64,000 nt of DNA from Pseudomonas promysalinigenes (GTDB lineage Bacteria > Pseudomonadota > Gammaproteobacteria > Pseudomonadales > Pseudomonadaceae), in assembly GCF_014269025.2 (NCBI RefSeq), contig NZ_CP077094.1, forward strand, positions 1,488,001 through 1,552,000, written 5' to 3'. Below are positions 8,470 through 17,838 of this stretch, in pieces (the first letter of the stretch is position 1; each line of letters opens with the position of its first letter). The notes under the pieces are model-generated. The model did no database searches. It was given only the letters and a program-made list of their open reading frames with translations, and was not told the DNA's origin. The position numbers and the translations under genes are program-made.

Positions 8470-11400
8470 TCAACCGTGATGTGGTTTTTGCTCATCGGCA
8501 GTTTCCAGTACAGGCTCGGCCGCTTGCTGAGCCGCCTTGGCAGCAGCCTCGGCTTCACGCTTGCGACGACGCACTTCACGTGGGTCATTCGGAGCACGGC
8601 CGTTGGGCAGCATGACGGTTGCAGGCTCGACGGCTGCCGGGGTTTGCACCGGTGCGGGCTCTGTAGGCGCTGGCGCAGCTTGCGTAGTGGCCGGCTCTGC
8701 TACCGCCACTTGCGGCTCGGCTGGGCTGATAGCAGCGGGTTGCTCGGCAACGGGTGCCTCTTTTGCCTCCAGCGGAGCTTTCTCGGCTTCACCGCCTTCG
8801 ACCACTGGCGCCGCGCCGGCCACCTCGGCTTTTACCACGGGGGCTTGCACCGGTGCTTCGCTAGGTGCTTCAACGGGCTCGGCAGCAACTACCGGTTCGA
8901 CCGCTGGCTGCGCCGCGACTTCGACCACTGGTTCGACGCCGGCTTCGACCACGGTGACTGGCTCGCTGACGGGTTGCTCAACGGCTGGAGCGATGACAGC
9001 TTCTTCGGCTTGGGCAGCCGGTGCGGTCGGCACGTCTGCTTGGCTGCTTTCGCTGGTGGCGGCTTCAGCGCTGGCGCGTTCGGCCTGCTGGTTGGCTTGA
9101 GCCTCAGCACTGGCGCTGATCTTGCTGCTGGCTACAGCGGCAGTTACGGCGAGGCCTGCAGCCAGATCAGCGCCAAGCTCAGTGGCCTGATGCTGCTGTG
9201 GCTGCTCCTCGCTGCCTTCTTCATCGCTACCTTCGATCAGCTCGCCATTGGCATTGCGCTGGCGCTCACGGCGGTTGCTGCGACGACGCTGGCCGCGAGA
9301 ACGGCGGCGAGGACGCTCGTCGTCGGTGCCTTCCTGCTCGTCCTGCAGCAGTTCCTCATTCGGCAGTTGCTCTTCGGCCAGTGCAGCAGCCTGCTCAGCC
9401 GCCTGCTCCGCAGGGCGTGGCTGACGTTCTTCGCGGGCAGGGCGAGGCTGGCGGTCTTCACGCGGAGCGCGCTCTTCACGAGGGGCGCGTTCTTCACGTG
9501 GAGCACGCTCCTCACGAGGGGCACGCTCTTCACGCGGAGCACGCTCTTCACGAGGTGCACGTTCTTCACGCGGAGCACGCTCTTCACGAGGTGCACGTTC
9601 TTCACGCGGAGCACGCTCTTCACGAGGCGCGCGTTCTTCACGCGAAGCACGTTCTTCACGCGGAGCACGTTCTTCACGAGGTGTGCGCTCGTCACGCGGC
9701 GTACGCTCTTCGCGTTCTACGGCTGGGGCGTCCAGGGGCTCGCGCAATTCACGCACACGCTCCTCGCCACGGTTGCCGCGACGGTCTTCGCGAGGCTGAC
9801 GTGGTGCACGTTCTTCACGCGGGGCGCGCTCTTCACGAGGTGCGCGCTCTTCACGTGGGGAGCGCTCGGCACGTTCTTCGCGTGGTTTGCGTTCTTCATC
9901 ACGGCGGCCGTTGCGGTTACGGCTCTGCTGGCGGCCGTTGCGACGCTCTTCGTTGCGGCCATTGCGCTCGGCAGCGGGCTTCTCTGGGGCGGCTACCACT
10001 GGCGCGGCAGCAGGTGCCTCCTTACCGGCGAACAGGCTGACCAGCGATTTCACCAGGCCTTTGAACAGGCTTGGCTCAGGTGCACTCACTACAGGCGCTG
10101 CAGGTGCAGCCGACTGCGGTTGCTCTTCGCCAGCGCTCGGTACCGGTGCATTGGCACGGGCCGGCGCGGTTTTCACGGCGGCTTCCTGGCGCACCAGGGT
10201 GCGGGTAGCGGTCGGCTGCGGAGCCTCTTCGGCTTCGGCGGCGGCGATTTCGTAGCTGGACTGGTTGTTCAGCACTTCCGGGTTGTCGTCGCGCAGGCGC
10301 TGGACTTCGAAGTGCGGCGTTTCCAGGTGATCGTTCGGCAGGATGATGATGCGCGCACGGGTTCGCAGTTCGATCTTGGTGATCGAATTGCGTTTCTCGT
10401 TGAGCAGGAAGGCCGCTACCGGGATCGGTACCTGGGCGCGGACTTCGGCGGTGCGGTCCTTCAGGGCTTCTTCTTCGATCAGGCGCAGAATCGCCAGCGA
10501 CAGCGACTCCACGTCACGGATGATGCCGGTGCCGGAGCAGCGTGGGCAGACGATGCCGCTGCTTTCGCCGAGTGACGGGCGCAGGCGCTGACGGGACATC
10601 TCAAGCAGGCCGAAGCGCGAAATACGGCCAACCTGCACGCGAGCACGGTCGGCTTCCAGGCATTCACGCACGCGCTCTTCAACCGCGCGCTGGTTCTTGG
10701 CCGGGGTCATGTCGATGAAGTCGATGACGATCAGGCCGCCGATATCACGCAGGCGCAACTGGCGGGCGATTTCTTCGGCCGCTTCCAGGTTGGTCTGCAG
10801 GGCGGTTTCCTCGATGTCGCTGCCCTTGGTGGCGCGCGCCGAGTTGATGTCGATGGAGACCAGGGCCTCGGTCGGGTCGATCACGATCGAGCCACCGGAC
10901 GGCAGGTCGACGACGCGCTGGAAAGCGGTCTCGATCTGGCTTTCGATCTGGAAACGGTTGAACAGCGGGACGCTGTCTTCGTAGAGCTTGACCTTGCTGG
11001 CGTACTGCGGCATGACCTGGCGGATGAAGGTCAGGGCTTCTTCCTGGGCATCGATGCTGTCGATAAGGACTTCGCCGATGTCCTGGCGCAGGTAGTCGCG
11101 GATGGCGCGGATGATGACGTTGCTTTCCTGATAGATCAGGAATGGCGCGGCGCGGTCAAGGGAGGCTTCCTTGATGGCGGTCCACAGCTGCAGCAGGTAG
11201 TCCAGGTCCCACTGCATTTCTTCGCTGCTGCGGCCAAGGCCTGCGGTGCGCACGATCAGGCCCATGTCGCCCGGTACGGTCAGGCCGTTGAGGGCTTCGC
11301 GCAGTTCGTTACGCTCTTCGCCTTCGATGCGGCGGGAAATGCCCCCGGCACGCGGGTTGTTGGGCATCAGCACCAGGTAGCGGCCAGCCAGGCTGATGAA

Positions 11401-11748
11401 GGTGGTCAGGGCGGCGCCTTTGTTGCCGCGCTCTTCCTTCTCGACCTGAACGATGACTTCCTGGCCCTCGCTCAGGACTTCCTTGATGTTGACCCGGCCT
11501 TCAGGGGCTTTCTTGAAGTATTCGCGGGAGATTTCCTTCAGCGGCAGGAAGCCGTGACGTTCGGAGCCGAAGTCGACGAACGCGGCTTCCAGGCTTGGCT
11601 CGATCCGGGTGATCTTGCCTTTGTAGATGTTGGCCTTTTTCTGCTCACGCGCCCCGGACTCGATGTCCAGGTCGTACAGACGTTGGCCGTCCACCAGAGC
11701 TACACGCAACTCTTCGGGTTGAGTTGCGTTAATCAGCATTCTTTTCAT
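8470..11748 (-). CDS. rne: Ribonuclease E
   Basis: Essential single-strand endoribonuclease of mRNA decay and rRNA/tRNA processing, and scaffold of the degradosome. 1092 aa. The catalytic half has the S1 RNA-binding domain (about 35-125), the DNase-I-like domain with metal-binding aspartates in [13 protein letters not shown] and IVIDFIDM, and the zinc link CPRCSGTG near 400. The C-terminal half is disordered: an Arg/Glu-rich region with many REERAP units, then a Pro/Ala/Glu/Val tract, and the end [17 protein letters not shown] start at ATG 11748 ([10 protein letters not shown]); the upstream in-frame ATG at 11796 adds non-family residues. Promoter and long leader are listed separately. Confidence 0.97.
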   Translation of the reverse strand: MKRMLINATQPEELRVALVDGQRLYDLDIESGAREQKKANIYKGKITRIEPSLEAAFVDFGSERHGFLPLKEISREYFKKAPEGRVNIKEVLSEGQEVIVQVEKEERGNKGAALTTFISLAGRYLVLMPNNPRAGGISRRIEGEERNELREALNGLTVPGDMGLIVRTAGLGRSSEEMQWDLDYLLQLWTAIKEASLDRAAPFLIYQESNVIIRAIRDYLRQDIGEVLIDSIDAQEEALTFIRQVMPQYASKVKLYEDSVPLFNRFQIESQIETAFQRVVDLPSGGSIVIDPTEALVSIDINSARATKGSDIEETALQTNLEAAEEIARQLRLRDIGGLIVIDFIDMTPAKNQRAVEERVRECLEADRARVQVGRISRFGLLEMSRQRLRPSLGESSGIVCPRCSGTGIIRDVESLSLAILRLIEEEALKDRTAEVRAQVPIPVAAFLLNEKRNSITKIELRTRARIIILPNDHLETPHFEVQRLRDDNPEVLNNQSSYEIAAAEAEEAPQPTATRTLVRQEAAVKTAPARANAPVPSAGEEQPQSAAPAAPVVSAPEPSLFKGLVKSLVSLFAGKEAPAAAPVVAAPEKPAAERNGRNEERRNGRQQSRNRNGRRDEERKPREERAERSPREERAPREERAPREERAPRQPREDRRGNRGEERVRELREPLDAPAVEREERTPRDERTPREERAPREERASREERAPREERAPREERAPREERAPREERAPREERAPREERAPREERAPREERAPREERAPREDRQPRPAREERQPRPAEQAAEQAAALAEEQLPNEELLQDEQEGTDDERPRRRSRGQRRRSNRRERQRNANGELIEGSDEEGSEEQPQQHQATELGADLAAGLAVTAAVASSKISASAEAQANQQAERASAEAATSESSQADVPTAPAAQAEEAVIAPAVEQPVSEPVTVVEAGVEPVVEVAAQPAVEPVVAAEPVEAPSEAPVQAPVVKAEVAGAAPVVEGGEAEKAPLEAKEAPVAEQPAAISPAEPQVAVAEPATTQAAPAPTEPAPVQTPAAVEPATVMLPNGRAPNDPREVRRRKREAEAAAKAAQQAAEPVLETADEQKPHHG
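9461..9870 (-). repeat. 18-bp tandem repeats encoding REERAP in rne
   Basis: Within rne, two clusters of an 18-bp unit: about a dozen near-perfect copies between roughly 9461 and 9690, and four more at about 9800-9870. Each codes for REERAP. Units differ mainly at third positions, which fits unequal crossing-over followed by drift. REER motifs in the RNase E scaffold have been described in P. aeruginosa as interaction motifs (from memory). Confidence 0.85.
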
Positions 11749-12484
11749 GTTGTACCGTCGGTTTCCGGGCTGCCGGAAACGGCGTTCGGCACACACGACT
11801 TCTCATGGTCGGTGCCAAGGTGCGCAAAGGGTGGCCGGGCCACCCCCGTGTCGAGCAACGTTCGGCACCAGCCGTTACCCAGCCTGCCGTTGTCGCGACG
11901 ACGCGTCCTGTTTGCTGCGGTGCCTACCAGGCCCCGGTGGCTTCGAATGGGTATCCGAATCAACCAAGCGGGCCTCGTGCACTCAGTCAGGAGGAGGAAT
12001 CAACCGTCAGCCGTGGACGCCCTAGGGCATCTGTTCAGGACCTTATCCGCTCGCCGGCCAAGTCAGTGGGCCGGTGGCCGGACGCGGTGCTACACGGTCC
12101 GAGGGCTGTGCATCTCCACCCTGCACGTATCCCTGATAATTCGGGTGCTGCCGCGCGCTGAATCCGCAACGGGTTGCATTTTTCGCCAGCTTCGAACGCG
12201 AAGCTGACGCCATTACATATCCAAGGCAGGTATTTCCGAAGCATTCGCCTTGCGTTGCGTGGAAGCGACGGGGCGGGCAGAGGTGCTGCGAAAAGAATCG
12301 GGAAGCAGGTGAACAACCACACTTGTCGTTTTTTTTCGGTCTTCTCTACACGGCGCTGGTGGCGATTCCAGGCAATTCGGTAAACTGGCGAAAACCCCGT
12401 AGGACGGCCTCGCGTCCTGGAGAGCTGCTTAGGTCAGGAACCGGCCAAGGGCCCGGTTTCGCTGGCCTGCCGCTTTTGGCGGCG
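11749..12484 (-). promoter_or_regulatory. Long rne 5' leader (about 735 nt)
   Basis: No protein gene fits between rne and rluC (800 bp). With the promoter at 12491-12519 the rne transcript would carry about 735 untranslated bases, roughly twice the E. coli leader through which RNase E controls its own mRNA. Visible elements: a GCCGC-CAAAA-GCGGC hairpin close to the predicted 5' end (about 12469-12483), and an A8 run (T8 on + near 12329). Short frames here lack start signals or family features. Confidence 0.5.
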
Positions 12485-12490
12485 TTCGCG

Positions 12491-12519
12491 ACTATAGCAG
12501 TAATGATTAAGTGCTTCAA
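12491..12519 (-). promoter_or_regulatory. Predicted sigma-70 promoter of rne
   Basis: On the minus strand, TTGAAG (12519-12514), a 17-bp spacer and TATAGT (12496-12491). The predicted start is near 12484. No comparably good promoter is closer to rne. Confidence 0.6.
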
Positions 12520-12548
12520 TTCCATAAATAATTGTTATGATCCCCTCC

Positions 12549-13505
12549 ATGACGACCAATACCCCTCCGACTTCCGGCGTACAGCTGATAGAAGTCGCGC
12601 CGGAACTTGCCGGCCAACGTATCGACAATTTCCTTATCACCGCACTCAAGGGCGTGCCCAAGACGCTGGTTTATCGCATCCTGCGCAAGGGTGAGGTGCG
12701 CGTCAACAAGGGGCGGGTCAAACCTGAGTATAAAATTCAAGCTGGCGATATCGTGCGCGTGCCGCCGGTGCGTTTGCCAGAGCGCGATGAGCCGGCGCCA
12801 GTGGCCCAGGGGCTGCTGCAGCGCCTGGAGGCGGCCATCGTCTATGAAGACAAGGCGTTGATCGTGATGAACAAGCCAGCCGGTATCGCCGTACATGGTG
12901 GTAGCGGCCTGAGTTTCGGGGTGATCGAAGCACTGCGCCAGTTGCGCCCGGACGCCAAGGAGTTGGAGCTGGTGCACCGCCTGGACCGTGACACCTCTGG
13001 CCTGTTGATGATCGCCAAGAAGCGCAGCATGCTGCGCCATCTGCATGCTGCCCTGCGCGGCGATGGGGTGGACAAACGCTACATGGCCCTGGTGCGCGGC
13101 CACTGGCCTACCTCGAAGAAGCAAGTCAATGCACCGCTGCTAAAAAGTAACCTGCGCTCTGGTGAGCGCATGGTCGAAGTCAATGACGAGGGCAAAGAAG
13201 CGCTGACCCTGTTCCGAGTGCTGCGCCGGTTCGGCGAGTTCGCCACCATCGTCGAAGCCCGCCCGATCACCGGCCGCACCCACCAGATCCGCGTGCACAC
13301 CCTGCATGCCGGGCACATGATTGCTGGCGACAGCAAGTACGGCGACGAAGACTTCAGTCGCGAGATTCGCGAGTTGGGGGGCAAGCGCCTGTTCCTGCAT
13401 GCCTACGCCTTGACCGTGCCACTGCCCGACGGTGGCGAGCTCAAGCTCGAGGCGCCTGTGGATGAGGTCTGGGCCAAAACCGTGGAGCGACTCAGTGCGC
13501 CGTGA
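12549..13505 (+). CDS. rluC: 23S rRNA pseudouridine(955/2504/2580) synthase
   Basis: Makes three pseudouridines in the large ribosomal RNA. 318 aa: an N-terminal S4 RNA-binding domain (about residues 15-75) and a RluA-type catalytic domain with [11 protein letters not shown] holding the catalytic aspartate and GRTHQIRVH. The usual protein starts [10 protein letters not shown] at 12549; an in-frame ATG at 12537 is also possible, and neither has a clear Shine-Dalgarno sequence. Divergent from rne, an arrangement shared with E. coli. The 3' end overlaps the next gene by 11 bp. Confidence 0.93.
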   Translation: MTTNTPPTSGVQLIEVAPELAGQRIDNFLITALKGVPKTLVYRILRKGEVRVNKGRVKPEYKIQAGDIVRVPPVRLPERDEPAPVAQGLLQRLEAAIVYEDKALIVMNKPAGIAVHGGSGLSFGVIEALRQLRPDAKELELVHRLDRDTSGLLMIAKKRSMLRHLHAALRGDGVDKRYMALVRGHWPTSKKQVNAPLLKSNLRSGERMVEVNDEGKEALTLFRVLRRFGEFATIVEARPITGRTHQIRVHTLHAGHMIAGDSKYGDEDFSREIRELGGKRLFLHAYALTVPLPDGGELKLEAPVDEVWAKTVERLSAP

Positions 13506-14175
13506 TTACCAACTGCTGATTTTCGATTGGGATGGCACCCTGGCCGATTCGATCGGCCGCATCGTCGAGGCGATGAACGCCGCCGCCGAGCGAGCGGGCG
13601 AGGCGCCCAGTGCCGAAGATGCGGTCAAGGGCATCATCGGTCTGGCGCTGGGGGAGGCGATCTCGACGCTGTATCCGCACCTCGATCCTCGGCAGGTCGA
13701 AACCTTCCGTCAGCACTACGCCGACATCTATATGGCCCTGGATCAGCAGCCCTCGCCGCTGTTTGAGGGTGTGGTCGAGTCGCTGGATGCCTTCCGGGCC
13801 GAGGGTTATCGCCTGGCGGTAGCTACCGGCAAGGCCCGCCGCGGACTTGATCGGGTACTGAGGGTTAATGGCTGGGAGCACTTTTTCGATATCACGCGGG
13901 CCGCCGATGAAACCCGCGGTAAGCCCCACCCGCTGATGCTCGAGGAAATCCTCAAGCATTGCGCTGTAGAACCGGGGCGGGCACTGATGGTCGGAGATTC
14001 TGCATTCGACCTGCAAATGGCCAGCAACGCGGGCATGCATTCGGTGGCGGTGGGCTACGGTGCCATGTCGCTAGAGGCGCTGGCCGAGTTCGGGCCGCAA
14101 GTGTGCATCGATCATTTTTCCCAGCTGCGCGAGTGGCTGGCCGGTTCCAGGCAAATTCAATTCCAGGGTAGGTGA
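13495..14175 (+). CDS. HAD-superfamily phosphatase (phosphoglycolate phosphatase-like)
   Basis: Cytoplasmic haloacid-dehalogenase hydrolase, 226 aa. Motif [11 protein letters not shown] supplies the nucleophile and acid aspartates, motif II is VATGKAR, and motif [14 protein letters not shown] holds the metal aspartates. I choose GTG 13495 because GGAG lies seven bases upstream and the motif then sits at the usual distance from the N-terminus; the ATG at 13432 would bury 63 bases more in rluC. The substrate is unknown; a Gph-like activity is possible. Confidence 0.88.
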   Translation: MRRDYQLLIFDWDGTLADSIGRIVEAMNAAAERAGEAPSAEDAVKGIIGLALGEAISTLYPHLDPRQVETFRQHYADIYMALDQQPSPLFEGVVESLDAFRAEGYRLAVATGKARRGLDRVLRVNGWEHFFDITRAADETRGKPHPLMLEEILKHCAVEPGRALMVGDSAFDLQMASNAGMHSVAVGYGAMSLEALAEFGPQVCIDHFSQLREWLAGSRQIQFQGR

Positions 14176-14177
14176 GC

Positions 14178-15212
14178 ATGGCTGACGAGTGGAAAGCGCC
14201 GGTTAACGAAACCGAAGAGGAGCGCCTCGCTCGCGAAGCGCGCGAAGCACGTAACGAAGAGGTTCGTGTCGAGCAAAAGAGCTGGAAACTCTTGGAAAAG
14301 ACGCTGCTGGCAGGCGTTCAGGAGCAGCGTCGGGCGCGGCGCTGGGGGATATTCTTCAAGCTGCTGACCTTCGTCTACCTGTTCGGCATTCTTGTGCTGT
14401 TCACGCCTTTGATGGATATGGATGCAGCGGCTAGCCGAAGCGGCAATCATACAGCGCTGGTTGAGGTGCGGGGTGTGATCGCCGATCAGGAAGCTGCCAG
14501 TGCCGATAATCTGATCAAGAGCCTGCGCGAAGCGTTCAAGGATCCAAAGACCAAGGCGGTGGTCATGCGCATTAATAGCCCAGGTGGCAGCCCGGTGCAG
14601 GCAGGGTACGTGTATGACGAGATCCGTCGGCTGCGCGCCGAGCACCCGGACACCAAGCTCTATGCGGTCATCACTGATCTAGGGGCCTCCGGCGCCTATT
14701 ACATCGCCAGTGCTGCGGATGAGATCTATGCCGACAAGGCGAGCCTGGTGGGCTCCATTGGCGTGACGGCGGCCGGCTATGGCTTTGTCGGCGCGATGGA
14801 GAAGTTGGGTGTCGAGCGCCGTAGTTATACCGCAGGGGAGCACAAGGCCTTCCTTGATCCGTTCTCGCCGGAAAAGCCTGATGAGCGTGCGTTCTGGCAG
14901 GGTGTGCTCAACACCACGCACCAGCAGTTCATCGCCATGGTCAAGCAGGGCCGCGGTGACCGCCTGAAGGACAAAGAGCATCCGGAACTGTTCAGTGGGC
15001 TGATCTGGTCGGGTGAGCAGGCCAAGTCGCTGGGGTTGGTGGATGGCTTGGGCAGTGCCAGTTACGTAGCGCGTGAAGTGGTCGGTGAGAAGGATCTGGT
15101 CGATTACACCGTGCAGGAGTCGCCGTTCGACCGGTTCTCCAAGCGCATCGGTGCCAGTGTGGCTGAGCACCTGGCGATGTGGATGGGGTTCCAGGGCCCG
15201 CAGTTGCGTTGA
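14178..15212 (+). CDS. S49 family signal peptide peptidase-like protease
   Basis: Membrane-anchored serine protease of the SppA/SohB family, 344 aa (short form). A charged N-terminus (about residues 1-55) precedes one membrane segment around FFKLLTFVYLFGILVLF; the protease domain has the serine in DLGASGAYYIASAADEIYA and the lysine in YADKASLVGSIGV. Such enzymes clear signal peptides left in the membrane. The ATG at 14178 is better spaced from AGGTG than the GTG at 14172, which overlaps the HAD stop. Confidence 0.88.
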   Translation: MADEWKAPVNETEEERLAREAREARNEEVRVEQKSWKLLEKTLLAGVQEQRRARRWGIFFKLLTFVYLFGILVLFTPLMDMDAAASRSGNHTALVEVRGVIADQEAASADNLIKSLREAFKDPKTKAVVMRINSPGGSPVQAGYVYDEIRRLRAEHPDTKLYAVITDLGASGAYYIASAADEIYADKASLVGSIGVTAAGYGFVGAMEKLGVERRSYTAGEHKAFLDPFSPEKPDERAFWQGVLNTTHQQFIAMVKQGRGDRLKDKEHPELFSGLIWSGEQAKSLGLVDGLGSASYVAREVVGEKDLVDYTVQESPFDRFSKRIGASVAEHLAMWMGFQGPQLR

Positions 15213-15240
15213 GTGTGCCTTGAGTTTCGTGGTGCTGGTC

Positions 15241-15272
15241 AGATCAAGTGCCGCCCCTGCGGCGCTTGATCT
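15241..15272. repeat. 32-nt hairpin between the S49 peptidase and yceF
   Basis: AGATCAAG-TGCCGC, a CCCT loop, then GCGGCG-CTTGATCT: 14-bp stem with one T-G wobble. It lies between two converging genes and has no T-run, so it may be a weak bidirectional terminator or a worn repetitive palindrome. Confidence 0.5.
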
Positions 15273-15299
15273 CGACGGCACCATAGCCCCCAAGCCAGG

Positions 15300-15878
15300 C
15301 TAGGGAACAGCCACGCCTTCACGGGTCAGCATATCCACCAGCCGAATCAGCGGCAGCCCGATCAAGCTCGTCGAATCGCACCCATGGGTGCTCTGAAATA
15401 AACTCACTCCCAGGCCCTCGGCCTTGAAGCTGCCGGCGCAATCCAATGGCTGCTCTGCCCTCACGTACCGCTCGACACGCTCCCTACTCAATTCGCGCAT
15501 CGTTACCGTGAACGGCACGCAGTCGACCTGGCATTGCCCGCTCGCTGTATTGAGCAGTGCCAGCCCGGTCAGGAAGGTCACTTGCTGGCCGCTGGACTCG
15601 AGCAGTTGCTCGCAGGCGCGCTCGAAGGTGTGTGGCTTGCCGATGATCTGCTCACCCAGCACTGCCACCTGGTCTGAGCCAATGATCAGATGCTGGCGGT
15701 GATCCTCGGCAAGCGCTTCGGCTTTCTGCCTCGCTAGGCGCTGAACCAGCTGCGTGGCGGGCTCGTCAGCCAGGCGTCGTTCATCTATATCGGGGCTGGC
15801 CCAGGTGAAGGGCAGGCGCAGGCGCGCGAGCAGTTCGCGCCGGTAAGCAGAGCTGGAAGCCAGCAACAAAGGCAGCAT
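15300..15878 (-). CDS. yceF: Maf-like nucleotide pyrophosphatase (YceF type)
   Basis: House-cleaning enzyme; E. coli YceF hydrolyses m7GTP. 192 aa. Motifs: LLASSSAYRRELLARL at the N-terminus, IIGSDQV, and CAGSFKAEGLG. ATG 15878 has AGGAG seven bases upstream; the longer frame from 15914 starts without a ribosome site. The yceF-yceD-rpmF neighbourhood, divergent here, matches E. coli and supports YceF over the Maf-1 (YhdE) type. Confidence 0.9.
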   Translation of the reverse strand: MLPLLLASSSAYRRELLARLRLPFTWASPDIDERRLADEPATQLVQRLARQKAEALAEDHRQHLIIGSDQVAVLGEQIIGKPHTFERACEQLLESSGQQVTFLTGLALLNTASGQCQVDCVPFTVTMRELSRERVERYVRAEQPLDCAGSFKAEGLGVSLFQSTHGCDSTSLIGLPLIRLVDMLTREGVAVP

Positions 15879-15936
15879 GATAGACTCCTGGTCAGTTGAA
15901 CCTGATTCTAACATGCGAGATGCCGCCTAATTTCCT

Positions 15937-15965
15937 TTGACAGGGGCGGGGGGCATCCCTAGAAT
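15937..15965 (+). promoter_or_regulatory. Strong sigma-70 promoter of the yceD-rpmF-plsX operon
   Basis: TTGACA (15937-15942), 17-bp spacer, TAGAAT (15960-15965). The expected start is about 15972, only about three bases before the yceD ATG at 15975, so the mRNA may be leaderless. Confidence 0.75.
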
Positions 15966-15974
15966 GCTGCGCCT

Positions 15975-16502
15975 ATGTTGAATGACCCGATTCCACCTCA
16001 CGTTGACCCGCGCAAATTAGCCGATCGAGGCGTATCCATCACTGGTACGCTGCAACTCGCTGATTTGGAAAGACTCTGCGACCCGCTTTCCGACGATGTC
16101 GGTACGGTGCAGGCGAAGTTCGATTTTGAACGAGATGAACAGCACGTGGTGGTTATCCACAGCGAGCTGGACGTCGAAGTCAAAATGGTTTGCCAGCGTT
16201 GTCTTGAGCTGGTCACCCTGCCGATCCATAGCGAGTGTACTTACGCTGTGGTGAAGGAGGGTGCGAATACCCAGTCGTTGCCGAAAGGCTATGACGTGCT
16301 GGAACTGGGCGAAGATCCTTTGGATCTGCAGGCTTTGGTCGAGGAGGAGCTGCTGCTCGCCTTGCCTATCGTGCCTGCTCATCATCCGGAAGAATGCCAG
16401 CAGCCGGCGGGCGCAGACGAGCCCGACTCGAGCAAGGACGAGGTATCGCGGTCCAACCCGTTCAGTGTTTTGGCGCAGTTAAAGCGTGACCCAAACGTTT
16501 AG
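15975..16502 (+). CDS. yceD: 23S rRNA accumulation protein YceD (DUF177)
   Basis: DUF177 protein, 175 aa, needed in E. coli for normal 23S rRNA levels and always next to rpmF. It holds the CQRCLEL metal-type pair and the LDLQALVEEELLLALP block. The ATG at 15975 has no Shine-Dalgarno sequence and sits at the predicted transcript start; no other in-frame start nearby keeps the conserved N-terminus. AGGAG for rpmF begins just before its stop. Confidence 0.9.
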   Translation: MLNDPIPPHVDPRKLADRGVSITGTLQLADLERLCDPLSDDVGTVQAKFDFERDEQHVVVIHSELDVEVKMVCQRCLELVTLPIHSECTYAVVKEGANTQSLPKGYDVLELGEDPLDLQALVEEELLLALPIVPAHHPEECQQPAGADEPDSSKDEVSRSNPFSVLAQLKRDPNV

Positions 16503-16515
16503 GAGTTAATCAATT

Positions 16516-16698
16516 ATGGCTGTTCAGCAGAACAAAAAATCCCGCTCTGCCCGTGACATGCGCCGTTCGCACGACGCTCTGTCGGAAAACGCGCTGTCGG
16601 TAGAAAAAACCACCGGTGAAGTACACCTGCGTCACCACGTTTCGCCAGAAGGCGTATACCGTGGTCGCAAAGTGATCGACAAGGGCGCTGACGAGTAA
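16516..16698 (+). CDS. rpmF: 50S ribosomal protein L32
   Basis: 60-aa basic ribosomal protein, starting [20 protein letters not shown]. It has no zinc-binding cysteines (C-minus form). A strong AGGAG at 16501-16505 precedes the ATG. Co-transcription with plsX couples ribosome and phospholipid synthesis. Confidence 0.97.
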
Positions 16699-16701
16699 TC
16701 C

Positions 16702-17712
16702 TTGTCCGCTCAGATCATCGCGATCGACGCAATGGGCGGGGACTTCGGTCCCCGCAGCATTGTCCAGGCTAGCATTGCTTGCCTTTCGGCTACCCCTTCG
16801 CTGCACCTGACCCTCGTCGGTCAACCCTCCCTCCTTGAAGAACTGGTCAGCGGCCTATCAGCTGCGGATCGCGCGCGCCTGCAGATTGTCGCCGCCAGTG
16901 AGGTGATTGACATGGACGAGCGGCCATCCCAAGCGTTGCGTGGTAAACCGGATTCGTCGATGCGCATTGCCCTCGAACTGGTGCGTGACGGCAAGGCTCA
17001 GGCCTGCGTCAGTGCCGGCAATACCGGCGCGCTGATGGCGTTGTCGCGTTTCGTGCTCAAGACCCTGCCAGGTATCGACCGGCCGGCCATGGTCGCGGCA
17101 ATCCCTACGCAGTCAGGCTATTGCCAGTTGCTCGACCTGGGTGCCAACGTGGATTGCAGTGCCGATAATCTGTACCAGTTTGCGGTGATGGGCTCGGTGG
17201 CGGCCCAGGCCTTGGGTATCCACAGGCCGCGGGTCGCTTTGCTGAACATCGGTACCGAGGACATCAAGGGGAATCAGCAGGTCAAGCTGGCAGCCGGCTT
17301 GCTGCAGGATGCCCGTGGCCTCAATTATGTTGGTTTCGTCGAGGGTGACGGCCTGTATCGTGGCGAAGCGGATGTGGTGGTGTGCGACGGCTTCGTTGGC
17401 AACATCCTGCTCAAGTCCAGCGAAGGCCTTGCTACCATGATTGGTCAGCGTATCGAACAATTGTTCAAGGGCGGCGCGTTGTCGCGGATAGCTGGGGTAT
17501 TGGCGATGCCGCTGCTCAAGCGCCTGCAGGCTGACCTCGCGCCAGCGCGGCACAATGGCGCAAGCTTTCTCGGCCTGCAGGGCATCGTTATCAAAAGCCA
17601 TGGTTCGGCGGGCGTCCAAGGGTTTCAAAGCGCGATCCAGCGGGCGCTGATCGAGATCCAGGAAAACCTCCCACGGCGGCTGCATGGCCGGCTTGAAGAC
17701 CTGTTACCTTAG
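16702..17712 (+). CDS. plsX: Phosphate acyltransferase PlsX
   Basis: Makes acyl-phosphate from acyl-ACP, the acyl donor for PlsY in phospholipid synthesis; peripheral membrane enzyme. 336 aa. [13 protein letters not shown] at the N-terminus, [10 protein letters not shown], and [13 protein letters not shown] are family hallmarks. The start is a TTG at 16702, three bases after the rpmF stop and with only a weak GAG upstream, so translation probably depends on coupling to rpmF. This is the only clear TTG start in the window. Confidence 0.95.
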   Translation: MSAQIIAIDAMGGDFGPRSIVQASIACLSATPSLHLTLVGQPSLLEELVSGLSAADRARLQIVAASEVIDMDERPSQALRGKPDSSMRIALELVRDGKAQACVSAGNTGALMALSRFVLKTLPGIDRPAMVAAIPTQSGYCQLLDLGANVDCSADNLYQFAVMGSVAAQALGIHRPRVALLNIGTEDIKGNQQVKLAAGLLQDARGLNYVGFVEGDGLYRGEADVVVCDGFVGNILLKSSEGLATMIGQRIEQLFKGGALSRIAGVLAMPLLKRLQADLAPARHNGASFLGLQGIVIKSHGSAGVQGFQSAIQRALIEIQENLPRRLHGRLEDLLP

Positions 17713-17838
17713 GCATTTAAACGATGAAGTGCTTAAATGTGACCGCTTGGTCTGCGTTTCCATCCAAGTTTCCAGATTCCGCGCCTGGCCTTTGGCTGGC
17801 GCACTCTATCCGATGACAAGATCATAAGGGCTTGTTCA

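Noticed and set aside
8476..10575. 699-codon open frame opposite the rne repeats
   Set aside because: Low-complexity shadow produced by the REER-coding repeats; no start signal or domain.
12537..12548. rluC start at the upstream ATG 12537
   Set aside because: It would add four residues outside the family N-terminus; no ribosome site favours it over 12549.
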